In this document: positions 36,045 to 44,820 of the stretch, piece by piece
Numbering within the stretch: position 1 is the stretch's first letter
Layout: each line of letters starts with the position of its first letter
Assembly (NCBI GenBank): GCA_900466605.1
Contig: UBMU01000020.1
Coordinates: 36,868 to 100,867 of the forward strand
Length of the DNA stretch: 64,000 nt
Origin: Hyphomicrobiales bacterium
GTDB taxonomy: Bacteria; Pseudomonadota; Alphaproteobacteria; Rhizobiales; Rhizobiaceae
Reading direction: 5' to 3'
Notes under the pieces: generated by a model
Told to the model about the DNA's origin: nothing
Seen by the model: only the letters and a program-made list of their open reading frames with translations
Databases searched by the model: none
Program-made: the position numbers and the translations under genes

Positions 36045-37565
36045 CTAAGCCAGCTTTTCTTTCTGCGGCATCCACCAACTAGACCGGCTGCCGATATGCA
36101 TGTTGAGCGTCTTTGTCTCGGTATAGTCCTCCACCGCGTGGCGGCCGAGTTCCCGTCCAAGGCCAGACTGCTTGTAGCCACCGAACGGGAGCTCGGAGGC
36201 CCCGTCCATGAACGTATTCATCCAGACCGTGCCGGCGCGCACCCTGCGCCCTATGGTCAGGCACGTATCGAAATCGCGGCTCCAGACGCCCGCCGAAAGA
36301 CCGTAGTCAATTCCGTTCGCGATCTCGATCGCCTCGGCGGTGGTCTCGAACGTGAGGACGGACAGAACAGGACCGAAGACCTCTTCACGCGCAACCGCCA
36401 TGTCTGGCGTAACGGCATCAAGGATGGTTGGCGCCATGTATTGCCCCATTCCGAAGTCGAGCTTTTCGCCACCATGTGCGACCTGCGCACCGCTGCTTGT
36501 CGCGCCCGCTACATAATCGGCAATCTTCTCCAGATGCTGCGGCGTGATGATAGCACCAACTTGCGTTGTTGGATCGAGGGGATCGCCGACCTTGACGTCC
36601 TTGGCGAGCTCAGCGACCCGTTTAACCACATCGGAAGCGATGCTCTTATGCAGGATCAGGCGGGAGCCCGCATTGCAGCATTCGCCGGCGTTGAAATAGG
36701 CACCGAAAACCGCCGCGTCGACGAACGCATCGAGATCCGCATCGGGGAACACGATCTGCGGGTTCTTGCCTCCCAGCTCCAGCGAGACTTTCTTCAGCGT
36801 CTGCGCTGCATTCGTCATGGTGAGCTTGCCGACACCGGTGGAGCCTGTGAACGAAACCATGTCGACCTCGGGATGAGAGGTCATGACCGCGCCGACTTCC
36901 GGTCCCGTACCGGTGACAATATTGACGACGCCGTCCGGTACACCGGCCTCCTGCAGGATTTCACCCAAGACCAATGTGGATCCCGAGGTCAGTTCAGACG
37001 GCTTGACAACTGTCGTGCATCCCGCGGCCAACGCAAAGGGAAGCTTTTGTCCAACGATAAGGAAGGGGAAATTCCATGGTGTGATGATCGATACCACGCC
37101 GATGGCTTCCCGCAGCACGACGCCGAGCGTGCCGTCTCCGAGCGTGTTGTAGCTCTCACCGTGCAAATCGCGGGCAAGCGCGGCCGCATATCGCCAAATA
37201 TCAACGGAGCCGGCTATTTCGCCCCGCACCTGTGAGATCGGCTTGCCGGCTTCGATCGCGTCCAGGAAGGCAAGTTCTTCAGCGCGGGCCGAGATCAGAT
37301 CCGCAGCCTTGAGCAAAACGGCAGACCGCTCCGAGGCAGTCATCCGCGGCCACGGCCCATGATCAAACGCTTTGCGGGCCGCATGGATCGCCCGCTGGGC
37401 ATCCGCTTTGCTGCCGGCCGCAAATCGGCTGACAACGACGCCATGGCTCGGCGCAATACGCTCGATCGGCTGGGCGGACCCGGATTCCCACTTGCCATCG
37501 ACCAGCATCTTGAAGTCACGGGTCTTGTGATCGCTAAGCGCCTTGGGGTTTACCAGAACCGTCAT
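36045..37565 (-). CDS. NAD(P)-dependent aldehyde dehydrogenase
   Basis: A 506-residue enzyme of the classical ALDH superfamily. It has ITPWNFPFLIVGQKLPFALAAG (cofactor side), FTGSTGVGKL, catalytic Glu in LELGGKNPQIVF and nucleophile Cys in NAGECCNAGSRL, then EVFGPVLSVLTF and GGYKQSGLGRELGR. It converts an aldehyde to the free acid, which the operon's CoA-transferase could then activate. The start is taken as the ATG overlapping the upstream TAA stop (TAATG), because GGGAGA lies six bases before it; another ATG two codons earlier is too close to that site. Confidence 0.94.
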   Translation of the reverse strand: MTVLVNPKALSDHKTRDFKMLVDGKWESGSAQPIERIAPSHGVVVSRFAAGSKADAQRAIHAARKAFDHGPWPRMTASERSAVLLKAADLISARAEELAFLDAIEAGKPISQVRGEIAGSVDIWRYAAALARDLHGESYNTLGDGTLGVVLREAIGVVSIITPWNFPFLIVGQKLPFALAAGCTTVVKPSELTSGSTLVLGEILQEAGVPDGVVNIVTGTGPEVGAVMTSHPEVDMVSFTGSTGVGKLTMTNAAQTLKKVSLELGGKNPQIVFPDADLDAFVDAAVFGAYFNAGECCNAGSRLILHKSIASDVVKRVAELAKDVKVGDPLDPTTQVGAIITPQHLEKIADYVAGATSSGAQVAHGGEKLDFGMGQYMAPTILDAVTPDMAVAREEVFGPVLSVLTFETTAEAIEIANGIDYGLSAGVWSRDFDTCLTIGRRVRAGTVWMNTFMDGASELPFGGYKQSGLGRELGRHAVEDYTETKTLNMHIGSRSSWWMPQKEKLA

Positions 37566-38344
37566 TACCATTCTCCCTTGAATTTAGCCGGGCGCTTCTC
37601 GCTGAAAGACGCGACCCCCTCTTTGAGATCTGCGGTCTTCGCGACCAGGATCGATCCCAGGGCCTCGACGGCCGTCCCGTTGTCCTCGCCGTTCGCCGAA
37701 GCAATCATCAGCTTCACGATCTCAAGCGCGGCGGGCCCCCTTGCCGCAACCCTTTTTGCATAGTCCTTCGCCGCATCGACTGCGTTTCCGCTCGAGGTGA
37801 CCGCATCCACGATGCCGAGCATACGTGCTTCCTCCGCAGCGAAAATCTCACCGCCCAACGCCATGCGACGCACGACCTGTGCACCGAAGCGCTTGACGAG
37901 ACGCTGCGTGCCGGACCAGCCCGGAACCATACCGAGGCCCGTTTCTGGAAGTCCGATCTTGATGTGCTCTTCAGCGATGCGAATGTCCGCGACACCGGCA
38001 AGCTCCAGGCCGCCACCGAGAGCATGGCCGTTTAGAGCCGCGATGAGCGGCACTCTGAGGGTCGCAAGTCTTTCGAAGACGCGGTGCCCGTGGCGCACCC
38101 AGGCATGGCCGAATTCCTGCGGCTGCATTCCGCCCCAGGCCTTGATATCACCACCCGCCGAAAACCCTTTGCCCTCGCCGGTGAGGATGGCCGCGCGAAC
38201 GTCGGCATCGGCCTCGACTTCATCGGCGGCGTTCGTGAGTGCCTTTAGCATGTCCAGGTCGAGCGCGTTCAACTTCTCCGGCCGCGATACCGTCATGATC
38301 GCGACGTGATCTTCGACATGGACCCTGACGGTGCCGCTAGCCAT
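37565..38344 (-). CDS. enoyl-CoA hydratase/isomerase family protein
   Basis: A 259-residue crotonase-fold protein. The oxyanion segments (GKGFSAGGDIKAW, ALNGHALGGGLELA) and both hydratase glutamates appear present (GGGLELAGVAD and IGLPETGLGMVPG), followed by SGTQRLVKRFG. So true hydratase activity on an enoyl-CoA is plausible, though hydrolases and lyases share the fold. Its ATG overlaps the end of the CoA-transferase gene by eight bases, with GGAGGGCG upstream. This is strong coupling between CoA activation and the next step. Confidence 0.92.
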   Translation of the reverse strand: MASGTVRVHVEDHVAIMTVSRPEKLNALDLDMLKALTNAADEVEADADVRAAILTGEGKGFSAGGDIKAWGGMQPQEFGHAWVRHGHRVFERLATLRVPLIAALNGHALGGGLELAGVADIRIAEEHIKIGLPETGLGMVPGWSGTQRLVKRFGAQVVRRMALGGEIFAAEEARMLGIVDAVTSSGNAVDAAKDYAKRVAARGPAALEIVKLMIASANGEDNGTAVEALGSILVAKTADLKEGVASFSEKRPAKFKGEW

Positions 38345-39950
38345 TGAAAACGCCCTCCAGAACGCGAACGCTCTTCTTCGGCAAAGACAGGCCTATGGTT
38401 GCTTCCCCAAAGAGCTTCGCATCCATGACCTTGAGGTCCTTCGCGACGATCAGCGGGAACTCGGATTGATCGAGGATATGGGTCTGCAGGTCGATGCCCG
38501 GCGCAATCTCCGTGAGAGCGACGCCCTCAGGCGTCAGCTTCATCACGCACCGCTCGGTGACATAGGTAATATCCTGCCCCTGCTCGATCGCCCGCTTGCC
38601 GGAGAAGGTAACGTGCTCGACCTCGTTGACGAGCTTCTTCAGCTTACCTTCCTTTTCGATGACTAGTTTGCCATCGACGATGCCAAGCTTCGCCCCGGCA
38701 TTGAACATACCTGAGAATACGATCTTCTTGGCGCGAGCCGTGATATCAACGAAACCGCCGGCTCCGGCCGTGACGTGAGGGCGGAACGAGAGCTTCGAGA
38801 CGTTGACGGAACCGTCCCTGCCGATCTCGAGGAAAGACAGAAGCGAGGCATCGAAGCCAGCGCCCTGGAAGTAAGTGAACTGGTATGGCGAGGGCATATA
38901 GGCATCTGCGTTCGAGGCGCAGCCGAATGCGAAATCCAGCAACGGAACGCCTCCAACGGCCCCCTGCTCGATGACCCAGGTAACCGAGCCGTGCAGTCCT
39001 TCCTCAAGCAGGATGCGCGGCACGTTGGCGGATATGCCGAAGCCCAGATTGACACAGCTGCCGGCCTGCAATTCCTGTGCAACCCTGCGCGCAATGACCT
39101 TCTGGATGTTAAATTCCGGAACGCGGAAGCTTTCCAGCGGCCGGAAGATTTCGCCGGAGATGGCCGGGTCGTAGAGTGTCTGAGTGGTTTGCTTCTGATC
39201 CGGATCGACGATCACATAGTCGACCAACATGCCGGGCACGCGCACGTCGTGCGGCTTCAGCGAACCTTCCTTGGTGATGCGTTTGACCTGGGCGATCACG
39301 ATGCCGCCGTTGTTGCGCGCGGCAAGTGCCTGGTCCAGACCGCCGAGATAAGCGCCCTCGTGTTCATAGGTAAGGTTGCCGCGCTCGTCCGCGGTTGTCG
39401 CACGGATGATTGTGACCTGCGGCACGATCGACGGGAAGAACAGCCAGTCCTCCCCTTCGAACAAGACGCGCTTGACGACCGGCTCCTCGGCTCCGAGGTC
39501 GTTCATTGCGCAACCCTGCCTCTTCGGATCGACAAACGTGTCGATACCGACCTTCGTCAGGACGCCGGGGCGTTTCGCGGCAGCCTCCCGGTGAATATCG
39601 AACATAATACCCGAAGGAATATTGTAGGCCGGAATCTCGTTGTTCGTGATCATCTGCCAGATCAGCGGCGGCTCTGCAGTCGATGGTCCCGACGGATACG
39701 AGCCGCCGATGATACGCTTGAGCAGTCCCTTCTTGGCAATATAGTCGACACCCTTGATACCGCTCATGTCTCCCGCCGCGATCGGATGCAGCGTCGTGAC
39801 ATCCCGCGGATGACCTGTACTGTCAAAACGCTCGCCAATCGCCTTCAGCATCAAGTCAGGGCAGCCGAGGCCACTGGACGACGACACCGAGACGATGGCT
39901 CCGTCGGGGATCAGTCCAGCAGCTTCCGCTGGGGTGATGTGCTTGCTCAT
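38337..39950 (-). CDS. family I CoA-transferase, fused alpha-beta (YdiF/PCT-like)
   Basis: A 537-residue acyl-CoA:acetate/3-ketoacid CoA-transferase in which both subunits are fused. The thioester-forming glutamate is Glu328 in VIEQGAVGGVP, and LGFGISANVP and FTYFQGAGFDAS are further family marks. It swaps CoA between acetyl-CoA or similar donors and a short, possibly hydroxylated acid. A start at 39950 (ATG) is preferred to the GTG three codons earlier. The stop of the upstream dehydrogenase abuts this start. In a sugar-type operon such a transferase is unusual. Confidence 0.92.
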   Translation of the reverse strand: MSKHITPAEAAGLIPDGAIVSVSSSSGLGCPDLMLKAIGERFDSTGHPRDVTTLHPIAAGDMSGIKGVDYIAKKGLLKRIIGGSYPSGPSTAEPPLIWQMITNNEIPAYNIPSGIMFDIHREAAAKRPGVLTKVGIDTFVDPKRQGCAMNDLGAEEPVVKRVLFEGEDWLFFPSIVPQVTIIRATTADERGNLTYEHEGAYLGGLDQALAARNNGGIVIAQVKRITKEGSLKPHDVRVPGMLVDYVIVDPDQKQTTQTLYDPAISGEIFRPLESFRVPEFNIQKVIARRVAQELQAGSCVNLGFGISANVPRILLEEGLHGSVTWVIEQGAVGGVPLLDFAFGCASNADAYMPSPYQFTYFQGAGFDASLLSFLEIGRDGSVNVSKLSFRPHVTAGAGGFVDITARAKKIVFSGMFNAGAKLGIVDGKLVIEKEGKLKKLVNEVEHVTFSGKRAIEQGQDITYVTERCVMKLTPEGVALTEIAPGIDLQTHILDQSEFPLIVAKDLKVMDAKLFGEATIGLSLPKKSVRVLEGVFNG

Positions 39951-39959
39951 TGGGATCAC

Positions 39960-40964
39960 TCAAAATCCTGTTTCGATTTTCACGGCCGAACCGCTTTTGG
40001 CGGCCTCCACGACGGCCAGCCCGGTCGCGAGCGACCAGATGCCATCATCGGCTGTCGCTGAAGGTCGCCCCTTGCCGGCCACGGCAGCGTGGAAGGCTCT
40101 CAGCGCGGTTTCGTAGAGGTTCTTCCCGCTGGTCGGCAGCTGTTGCTCGCCGTTGGCATTTTTCAGCATCACCGTTCCATCAGGACGCTGCGTCATCACG
40201 TTCCGGCCGATGAGCGAGCCTTCGGTGCCATGCACTTCGAACCCGGTTTCAGCGTATTTGGTGGTGAAGGCATCGTGAAACTGCGCGAGGATACCGTCTT
40301 CGAAACGCATCACGCCCATGACGCCGTCTTCGACGCCTGGCTTGCCCATCCCCGCCGCCTGCGAAAATGCGACCACCTCCACAGGATCACGCCCAAGGAC
40401 AAAACGCAGCGTATCTGCGTCATGGACCGTGATATCCAGAATTACGCCTGCCCCGGCCTCCGGCCTGTCCAGCCGCCAGCCCTGGAGGTGGCCCGGTAGA
40501 TAGACGGCATGAAAAACCCGAGCGGCGAGTGGCTTGCCGATCTTGCCTGAAGCGATGGCATCCCTCATTGCAATGTGCGTCGACGCGTTGCGCAGATGGT
40601 GGTTGGTGGCGAGAACGACGCCGGCTTCCTCTGCCGCCTTCGCCATCGCGTGCGCATCCTGCAGCGACATCGCCAACGGTTTCTCGCAAAGGATATGCTT
40701 GCCTGCGCGCGCCGCCGCAATCGCCTGGTCACGATGAAGTTCGTTCGTCGTCGAAATGTAAACGGCATCGACGTCAGGATCGTTCACGAGGGCATCGACG
40801 TCAGTGACGTGCTTCGGGATCCCGTTTTCCTCCGCATAGGATCGGCCTCGCTCTGCGCTCGAGCTCATAACGGACACGATTTCTCCACCGGTCGCTCGGA
40901 TGGCACCGATCACCCATTCACGCGCAATGGTGCTCGCACCAATCAGTCCCCAACGCACCGTCAT
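39960..40964 (-). CDS. Gfo/Idh/MocA family oxidoreductase
   Basis: A 334-residue NAD(P)-dependent dehydrogenase: Rossmann motif WGLIGASTIAREWVIGAI, ISTTNELHRDQAIAAARAGKHILCEKPLAMS with the conserved catalytic-region EKP lysine, and a C-terminal alpha-beta domain with GVILDITVHDADTLRFVLG carrying the D-x3-H pair. Members oxidise inositols, glucose derivatives, apiose, levoglucosan or 1,5-anhydro sugars. Its start overlaps the stop of the LacI-type gene by four bases (ATGA), placing it as the first enzyme gene of the operon. Confidence 0.93.
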   Translation of the reverse strand: MTVRWGLIGASTIAREWVIGAIRATGGEIVSVMSSSAERGRSYAEENGIPKHVTDVDALVNDPDVDAVYISTTNELHRDQAIAAARAGKHILCEKPLAMSLQDAHAMAKAAEEAGVVLATNHHLRNASTHIAMRDAIASGKIGKPLAARVFHAVYLPGHLQGWRLDRPEAGAGVILDITVHDADTLRFVLGRDPVEVVAFSQAAGMGKPGVEDGVMGVMRFEDGILAQFHDAFTTKYAETGFEVHGTEGSLIGRNVMTQRPDGTVMLKNANGEQQLPTSGKNLYETALRAFHAAVAGKGRPSATADDGIWSLATGLAVVEAAKSGSAVKIETGF

Positions 40965-42007
40965 GCCATCTTTCTCCCTGTCTTTTTCTGGGCGGCTCCA
41001 CAGCTCTCGCGAACAACGAGCCGAACGGCGGTCGTCACGCTTTCGGGCTCCGCCTTGCCGGCATTGATCTGCTTGAGGAGAAGCTGTGCCGCACGCCTGC
41101 CCATGCTTTGCGGGTCGACGGAAATCGTCGTAAGTGCCGGTACCGCAGTTTGCGCCTCGATCACGTCATCGAAGCCGATGACAGCGAAATCTCGCCCTGG
41201 TTCCAGGTGACGCGCGCGCAGGCCATCACAGACGCCGAAGGCGACGGCATCGTTGAAACAAACTGCCGCCGTTGGCCGATCGCTCATTGCCATTGCCCGC
41301 CCGATCGCATCGGAACCGCCTGCCCTGGAAGGTGCCGAAGAGACCACCAGTTCTTCATTGAAGCCGAGACCAGCCACAGTCACGCCATCGACGTAACCTG
41401 CTAGGCGCTCCTCGAAGACTGCCGTGTCGGGAAATCCACCCAAAAACGCGATCCGCGTATGTCCAAGGGACGCCAGGTGCTCGACCGCCGCGAAGGTCCC
41501 TCCTTGGTTGTCGGAAACAATTGATGAGACCTTCGTCCCAGGCAGACTGCGAACAACGACGACAACAGGGATATCTGCCGCGACAAGCGGCTTGAAATCG
41601 GCCGCCTCGGTTGCACGCGCCGGCGAAACGATCAGCCCCGAGATGCCATGCTCCCGCATGGACGCAATGACTTCACGCTGCCTGTCGATGCTCTCGCTGG
41701 TATTTGAAAGGAACTGTACGAAACCCGCAGACTGCACGACCATGTCGACACCAACGGCCAACTCCGCAAAGAAGCTGTTGGTGAGGTCATTCACGACGAC
41801 TCCGATGATCTTTGACTTCGCACTCGTTTGACGAAGGTTCGCGGCTCCGCGGTTATAGACGTATCCAAGCTCACGCATCGCCGCATTCACTTTGGATCTC
41901 GTCCCCTCGTTCACGAGCGGAGACCCCTGCAACACCAACGAAACCGTCGACTTCGAAACGCCGGCAGCCTTCGCGATGTCAATGACGGTCACCCGCCCCT
42001 TCGTCAT
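40961..42007 (-). CDS. LacI family transcriptional repressor, first gene of the catabolic operon
   Basis: A 348-residue regulator: N-terminal LacI helix-turn-helix (VTVIDIAKAAGVSKSTVSLVL), hinge near YVYNRGAANLRQTSAK, and a periplasmic-binding-protein-like effector domain (about 60-335). It starts at 42007 after a strong GGGAGGATAGT site. A perfect palindrome lies 40 bases upstream, between the probable -35 and -10 of its own promoter, and a near copy lies before the divergent DUF993 gene, so autoregulation and control of both directions are expected. The sugar-like inducer is unknown. It is co-transcribed with the enzymes, which is uncommon but gives feedback control. Confidence 0.93.
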   Translation of the reverse strand: MTKGRVTVIDIAKAAGVSKSTVSLVLQGSPLVNEGTRSKVNAAMRELGYVYNRGAANLRQTSAKSKIIGVVVNDLTNSFFAELAVGVDMVVQSAGFVQFLSNTSESIDRQREVIASMREHGISGLIVSPARATEAADFKPLVAADIPVVVVVRSLPGTKVSSIVSDNQGGTFAAVEHLASLGHTRIAFLGGFPDTAVFEERLAGYVDGVTVAGLGFNEELVVSSAPSRAGGSDAIGRAMAMSDRPTAAVCFNDAVAFGVCDGLRARHLEPGRDFAVIGFDDVIEAQTAVPALTTISVDPQSMGRRAAQLLLKQINAGKAEPESVTTAVRLVVRESCGAAQKKTGRKMA

Positions 42008-42046
42008 ACTATCCTCCCAACCAGCCTCAGGTTGAAAACGTATTAG

Positions 42047-42060
42047 TTGGAACGTTCCAA
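42047..42060. promoter_or_regulatory. LacI-type operator 1 (perfect palindrome) within the lacI-operon promoter
   Basis: TTGGAACGTTCCAA is a perfect 14-base palindrome with the central CG typical of LacI operators. On the minus strand it sits between TTGACA (42064-42069) and a -10-like ACTAAT/TAATAC (42040-42047), so binding would exclude RNA polymerase. Confidence 0.85.
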
Positions 42061-42212
42061 ACTTGTCAAGCATAATCTTACGGAAACCACAACGCTGAAG
42101 CCTAGGCCAAAACAGCATTCAAGCCGTTGTTTATCCTAGCCTTAAGAGAAGGATCGAATTGCATTCCCACATACCACCCCTTGAAATTATGGGATTCTAA
42201 AAAGGCTATTGC

Positions 42213-42232
42213 AATTTGGAACGATCCAAATT
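42213..42232. promoter_or_regulatory. LacI-type operator 2 upstream of the DUF993 gene
   Basis: The core TTGGAACGATCCAA differs from operator 1 at one central base, and AA/TT extends the symmetry on both sides. It lies 33 bases before the DUF993 start, at the likely transcription start. Centres of the two operators are 169 bp apart, close to 16 helical turns, which would allow looping. Confidence 0.8.
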
Positions 42233-42264
42233 ATTGCGTCATTCACCTACCGAGGAGGATTGCA

Positions 42265-43431
42265 ATGAGCTTGTCTTTAATTCTGCCGAACACTGATGAC
42301 TCCGCCGCAGAATACCGGCTTGTCGGTACACCCATTGGACGCCCGACCACGCCGCCCAAGTTCAACCGGATCGCCTATGCAGCGGCCCACGTCGTATCCG
42401 ACCCGCGAAAGGACCAGGACCCCTGGGGTCGACCGGCAATCGACTGGGACGCAACGATCGCCTTTCGCCGACATCTGTGGAGCCTGGGCTTCAAGATTGC
42501 CGAAGCGATGGATACCTCGCAGCGCGGCATGGGGCTTGATTGGGCCGGCGCACAGGAACTGATCCGACGATCGCTGGAAGAGGCCCGCTCTGTCCAGGGA
42601 GCGGATCTTGCCTGCGGCGCAGGCACAGATCACCTCGCGGCTTCCGATGCGCGATCGATAGACGATGTCATCGCGGCATACGAAACTCAGATCGAATTTG
42701 TGGAAAAGAACGGCGGCCGTGCCATCATGATGGCGAGCCGCGCCCTCGCCCGCGTGGCCACTTCCCCTGATGACTACGCGAAAGTCTACGGCAGAATTCT
42801 CTCCCAGGCGAAAGATAAGGTCGTCCTGCATTGGCTGGGAGAAATGTTCGACCAGAACCTAGCCGGCTACTGGGGTAGCCCGCAATTCGAACTGGCGCTG
42901 GATTGCGTCCTGAGCATCATCAACGACAACAAGGACAAGGTCGAGGGGATTAAGATTTCGCTGCTCGACAATGCGAAGGAAGTGCAGCTCCGCAATCGGC
43001 TTCCAGACGGCGTCCTGTGCTTTACGGGCGACGACTTCAACTATGCAGAGCTGATCGAAGGGGACGGCGAGCGCTACAGTCACGCCCTGCTCGGCATCTT
43101 CGATGCCGTCGCGCCTTCGGCGTCAAAGGCTTTGGCATCGCTTGCCGCGGGCGACCCTGCCACCTTCCGATCCGTCATCGAGCCGACCGTTGCGCTTTCC
43201 CGCAAGATCTTCGAAGCGCCGACGCAATACTACAAGGCCGGCGTCGTTTTCCTCGCCTGGCTCAACGGCCATCAGGGCCATTTCAGCCTTCCCGCCGGGT
43301 TGCAATCGGCGCGCGGCATCAATCACTACGCCGATATCTTCCGGCTGGCGGACAAGGCAAACGTTCTGGACAGGCCGGAACTTGCCGTCACTCGCATGAA
43401 GCACCTCGTGGGCACGTTCGGGATCTACTGA
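42265..43431 (+). CDS. DUF993 family protein, predicted DHDPS-like TIM-barrel enzyme
   Basis: A 388-residue cytosolic protein of the DUF993 family, whose function is not known to me. Its general build resembles the dihydrodipicolinate synthase/N-acetylneuraminate lyase barrel. A lysine in VEGIKISLLD (Lys230) stands where DHDPS enzymes form the Schiff base, within a GIK-S context. If so, it would be a lyase or aldolase. AGGAGGATTGC precedes the ATG. It is alone on the plus strand, divergent from the LacI operon and carrying the same operator, so it almost surely serves the same pathway. It ends before a good terminator. Confidence 0.85.
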   Translation: MSLSLILPNTDDSAAEYRLVGTPIGRPTTPPKFNRIAYAAAHVVSDPRKDQDPWGRPAIDWDATIAFRRHLWSLGFKIAEAMDTSQRGMGLDWAGAQELIRRSLEEARSVQGADLACGAGTDHLAASDARSIDDVIAAYETQIEFVEKNGGRAIMMASRALARVATSPDDYAKVYGRILSQAKDKVVLHWLGEMFDQNLAGYWGSPQFELALDCVLSIINDNKDKVEGIKISLLDNAKEVQLRNRLPDGVLCFTGDDFNYAELIEGDGERYSHALLGIFDAVAPSASKALASLAAGDPATFRSVIEPTVALSRKIFEAPTQYYKAGVVFLAWLNGHQGHFSLPAGLQSARGINHYADIFRLADKANVLDRPELAVTRMKHLVGTFGIY

Positions 43432-43454
43432 GCGTCCGACCTCGCAAAACAAAG

Positions 43455-43485
43455 CCGGCCCGTTGGCGTAAGATCGCGGGGCCGG
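43455..43485 (+). terminator. terminator after the DUF993 gene
   Basis: CCGGCCC (43455-43461) pairs with GGGCCGG (43479-43485) across a 17-base loop and is followed by AATTTTATT. It lies 24 bases after the stop codon. Confidence 0.7.
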
Positions 43486-43666
43486 AATTTTATTACTTTA
43501 AGCAACCGCGAAATCATGCGTCGAGGCCGTTTTGGCAGTCTTCCGTCTCGACACTAAGATTGAAGCGATGTCCGTTTGTGGCGCAGAGCAGTCGACAACC
43601 GCTAACCGTCAAGACCGGACACGACGTACGAGCTACAACTGTTGCGTTTGGCCACTCCATGCGATC

Positions 43667-44781
43667 TCAAGATGGGCACCCTCTTGATTGCGAGCAGTTC
43701 GTCTGCATTGCATCGCCCACGCGAAACTGCCTTTGATAAAAAATGCGGACTGACAGGAGCACCCCTATGATGAGGATCGCCACCCCTGCCGCTTCCATTA
43801 CACTCGGCCAGCGTGCGTGAACGATGAGGCCGCCGATAACCCCGAAGGCTGTTTCCGAGACGATCAATTGCGCGGCCAGCGCGACGGGCAAGCTTCGCGA
43901 CGCGACATTCCACGACCACACTCCGCATACAGTTGCCAAGAGCGCGAGGCATGCACCCCACAGATAGAGAGAGCCAGCCACACTCCAGCCGAATCCGAGT
44001 TTGGGAAGCTGGAAGAGGCCCATCGCTGCGCCGGCCGGGTAGAAGGCCACCATAAGGATGCCTCCGCCGACCAGTATGAGCGCGGACCACACACCCGAGG
44101 GCATTCCAGGTCGAGCGGCCAGCGCAGCCTGGTTGGCGATAGCGAACCAGACCCACAACACCACGGCTGCGAGTGCCAACGGAACTCCGATCAAGAACGA
44201 ACGGACGCCAATCCCTCGGCCGTGAGTGCTGTACTGTTGACGAAAACAAGACCTATCAGCACCAACATGAGAGGCATCATCAGGAATCGCCATGGCAATG
44301 ATTCCTGCCGCTGGTTGCCGATGACCATCAAGGCGATCGGAACAAGCCCGAGAAAGGCAGGAGCGATCACCGGTCCTGCAAAGATGGCCGCGCCTGTCAC
44401 CGTCAGAAAGTATCCGACATAGCCGATGAAGGCGAGCCAGATCGCGGAAAGACAGTTTCGCAGCGTGAGATGCTGCGTGACCCCTTTCTGAGAAAACATA
44501 ATGCACAGACCGACCAAAGCCGAAACCACGTGTCGGACAAGGGCAAAATCAAAGGTGGAGTAGCCACCAATGATAAAGGGCACAACGAAGTTGAGTGAAA
44601 AGGCAAAGGCCGCGAAGAGTGCTGCAAGCACGCCTATGAAGAAACGTTTGTCCATGGACGGTCCGGGGTGTTTGAGTGGTTTCTCAACGTCGGCAGCATC
44701 CGGAGCAGGCATTGTTCCGGCGGGGCCTGCAGCCGTCGAGATATCGCGGTCGGCAGGCAGCGTTGCGGCATGTGCTTTCAT
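43667..44781 (-). pseudogene. EamA/DMT family transporter split by a frameshift
   Basis: Two overlapping minus-strand frames together encode one drug/metabolite transporter of about ten transmembrane segments. The N-terminal half (44191-44781) covers MDKRFFIGVLAALFAAFAFSL to LTAEGLASVRS and then stops. The C-terminal half continues in another frame from about 44220 (VRSFLIGVPLALAAVVLWVWF) to 43667. Adding one G in the GAGGG run near 44218 would join them, giving TAEGIGVRSFLIGVPL. So this is either a recent pseudogene or a sequencing error. The start could be 44781 or the Met at 44655; neither has a good ribosome site. Confidence 0.75.
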
Positions 44782-44820
44782 CGCTGTCGGCGCGGCTAAG
44801 TCCAGTGTTGAACGGACGCG

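Noticed and set aside
38775..40061. 428-codon open frame antisense to the CoA-transferase
   Set aside because: It spans the end of one real gene and the start of another, which a true gene would not do, and its product is featureless.
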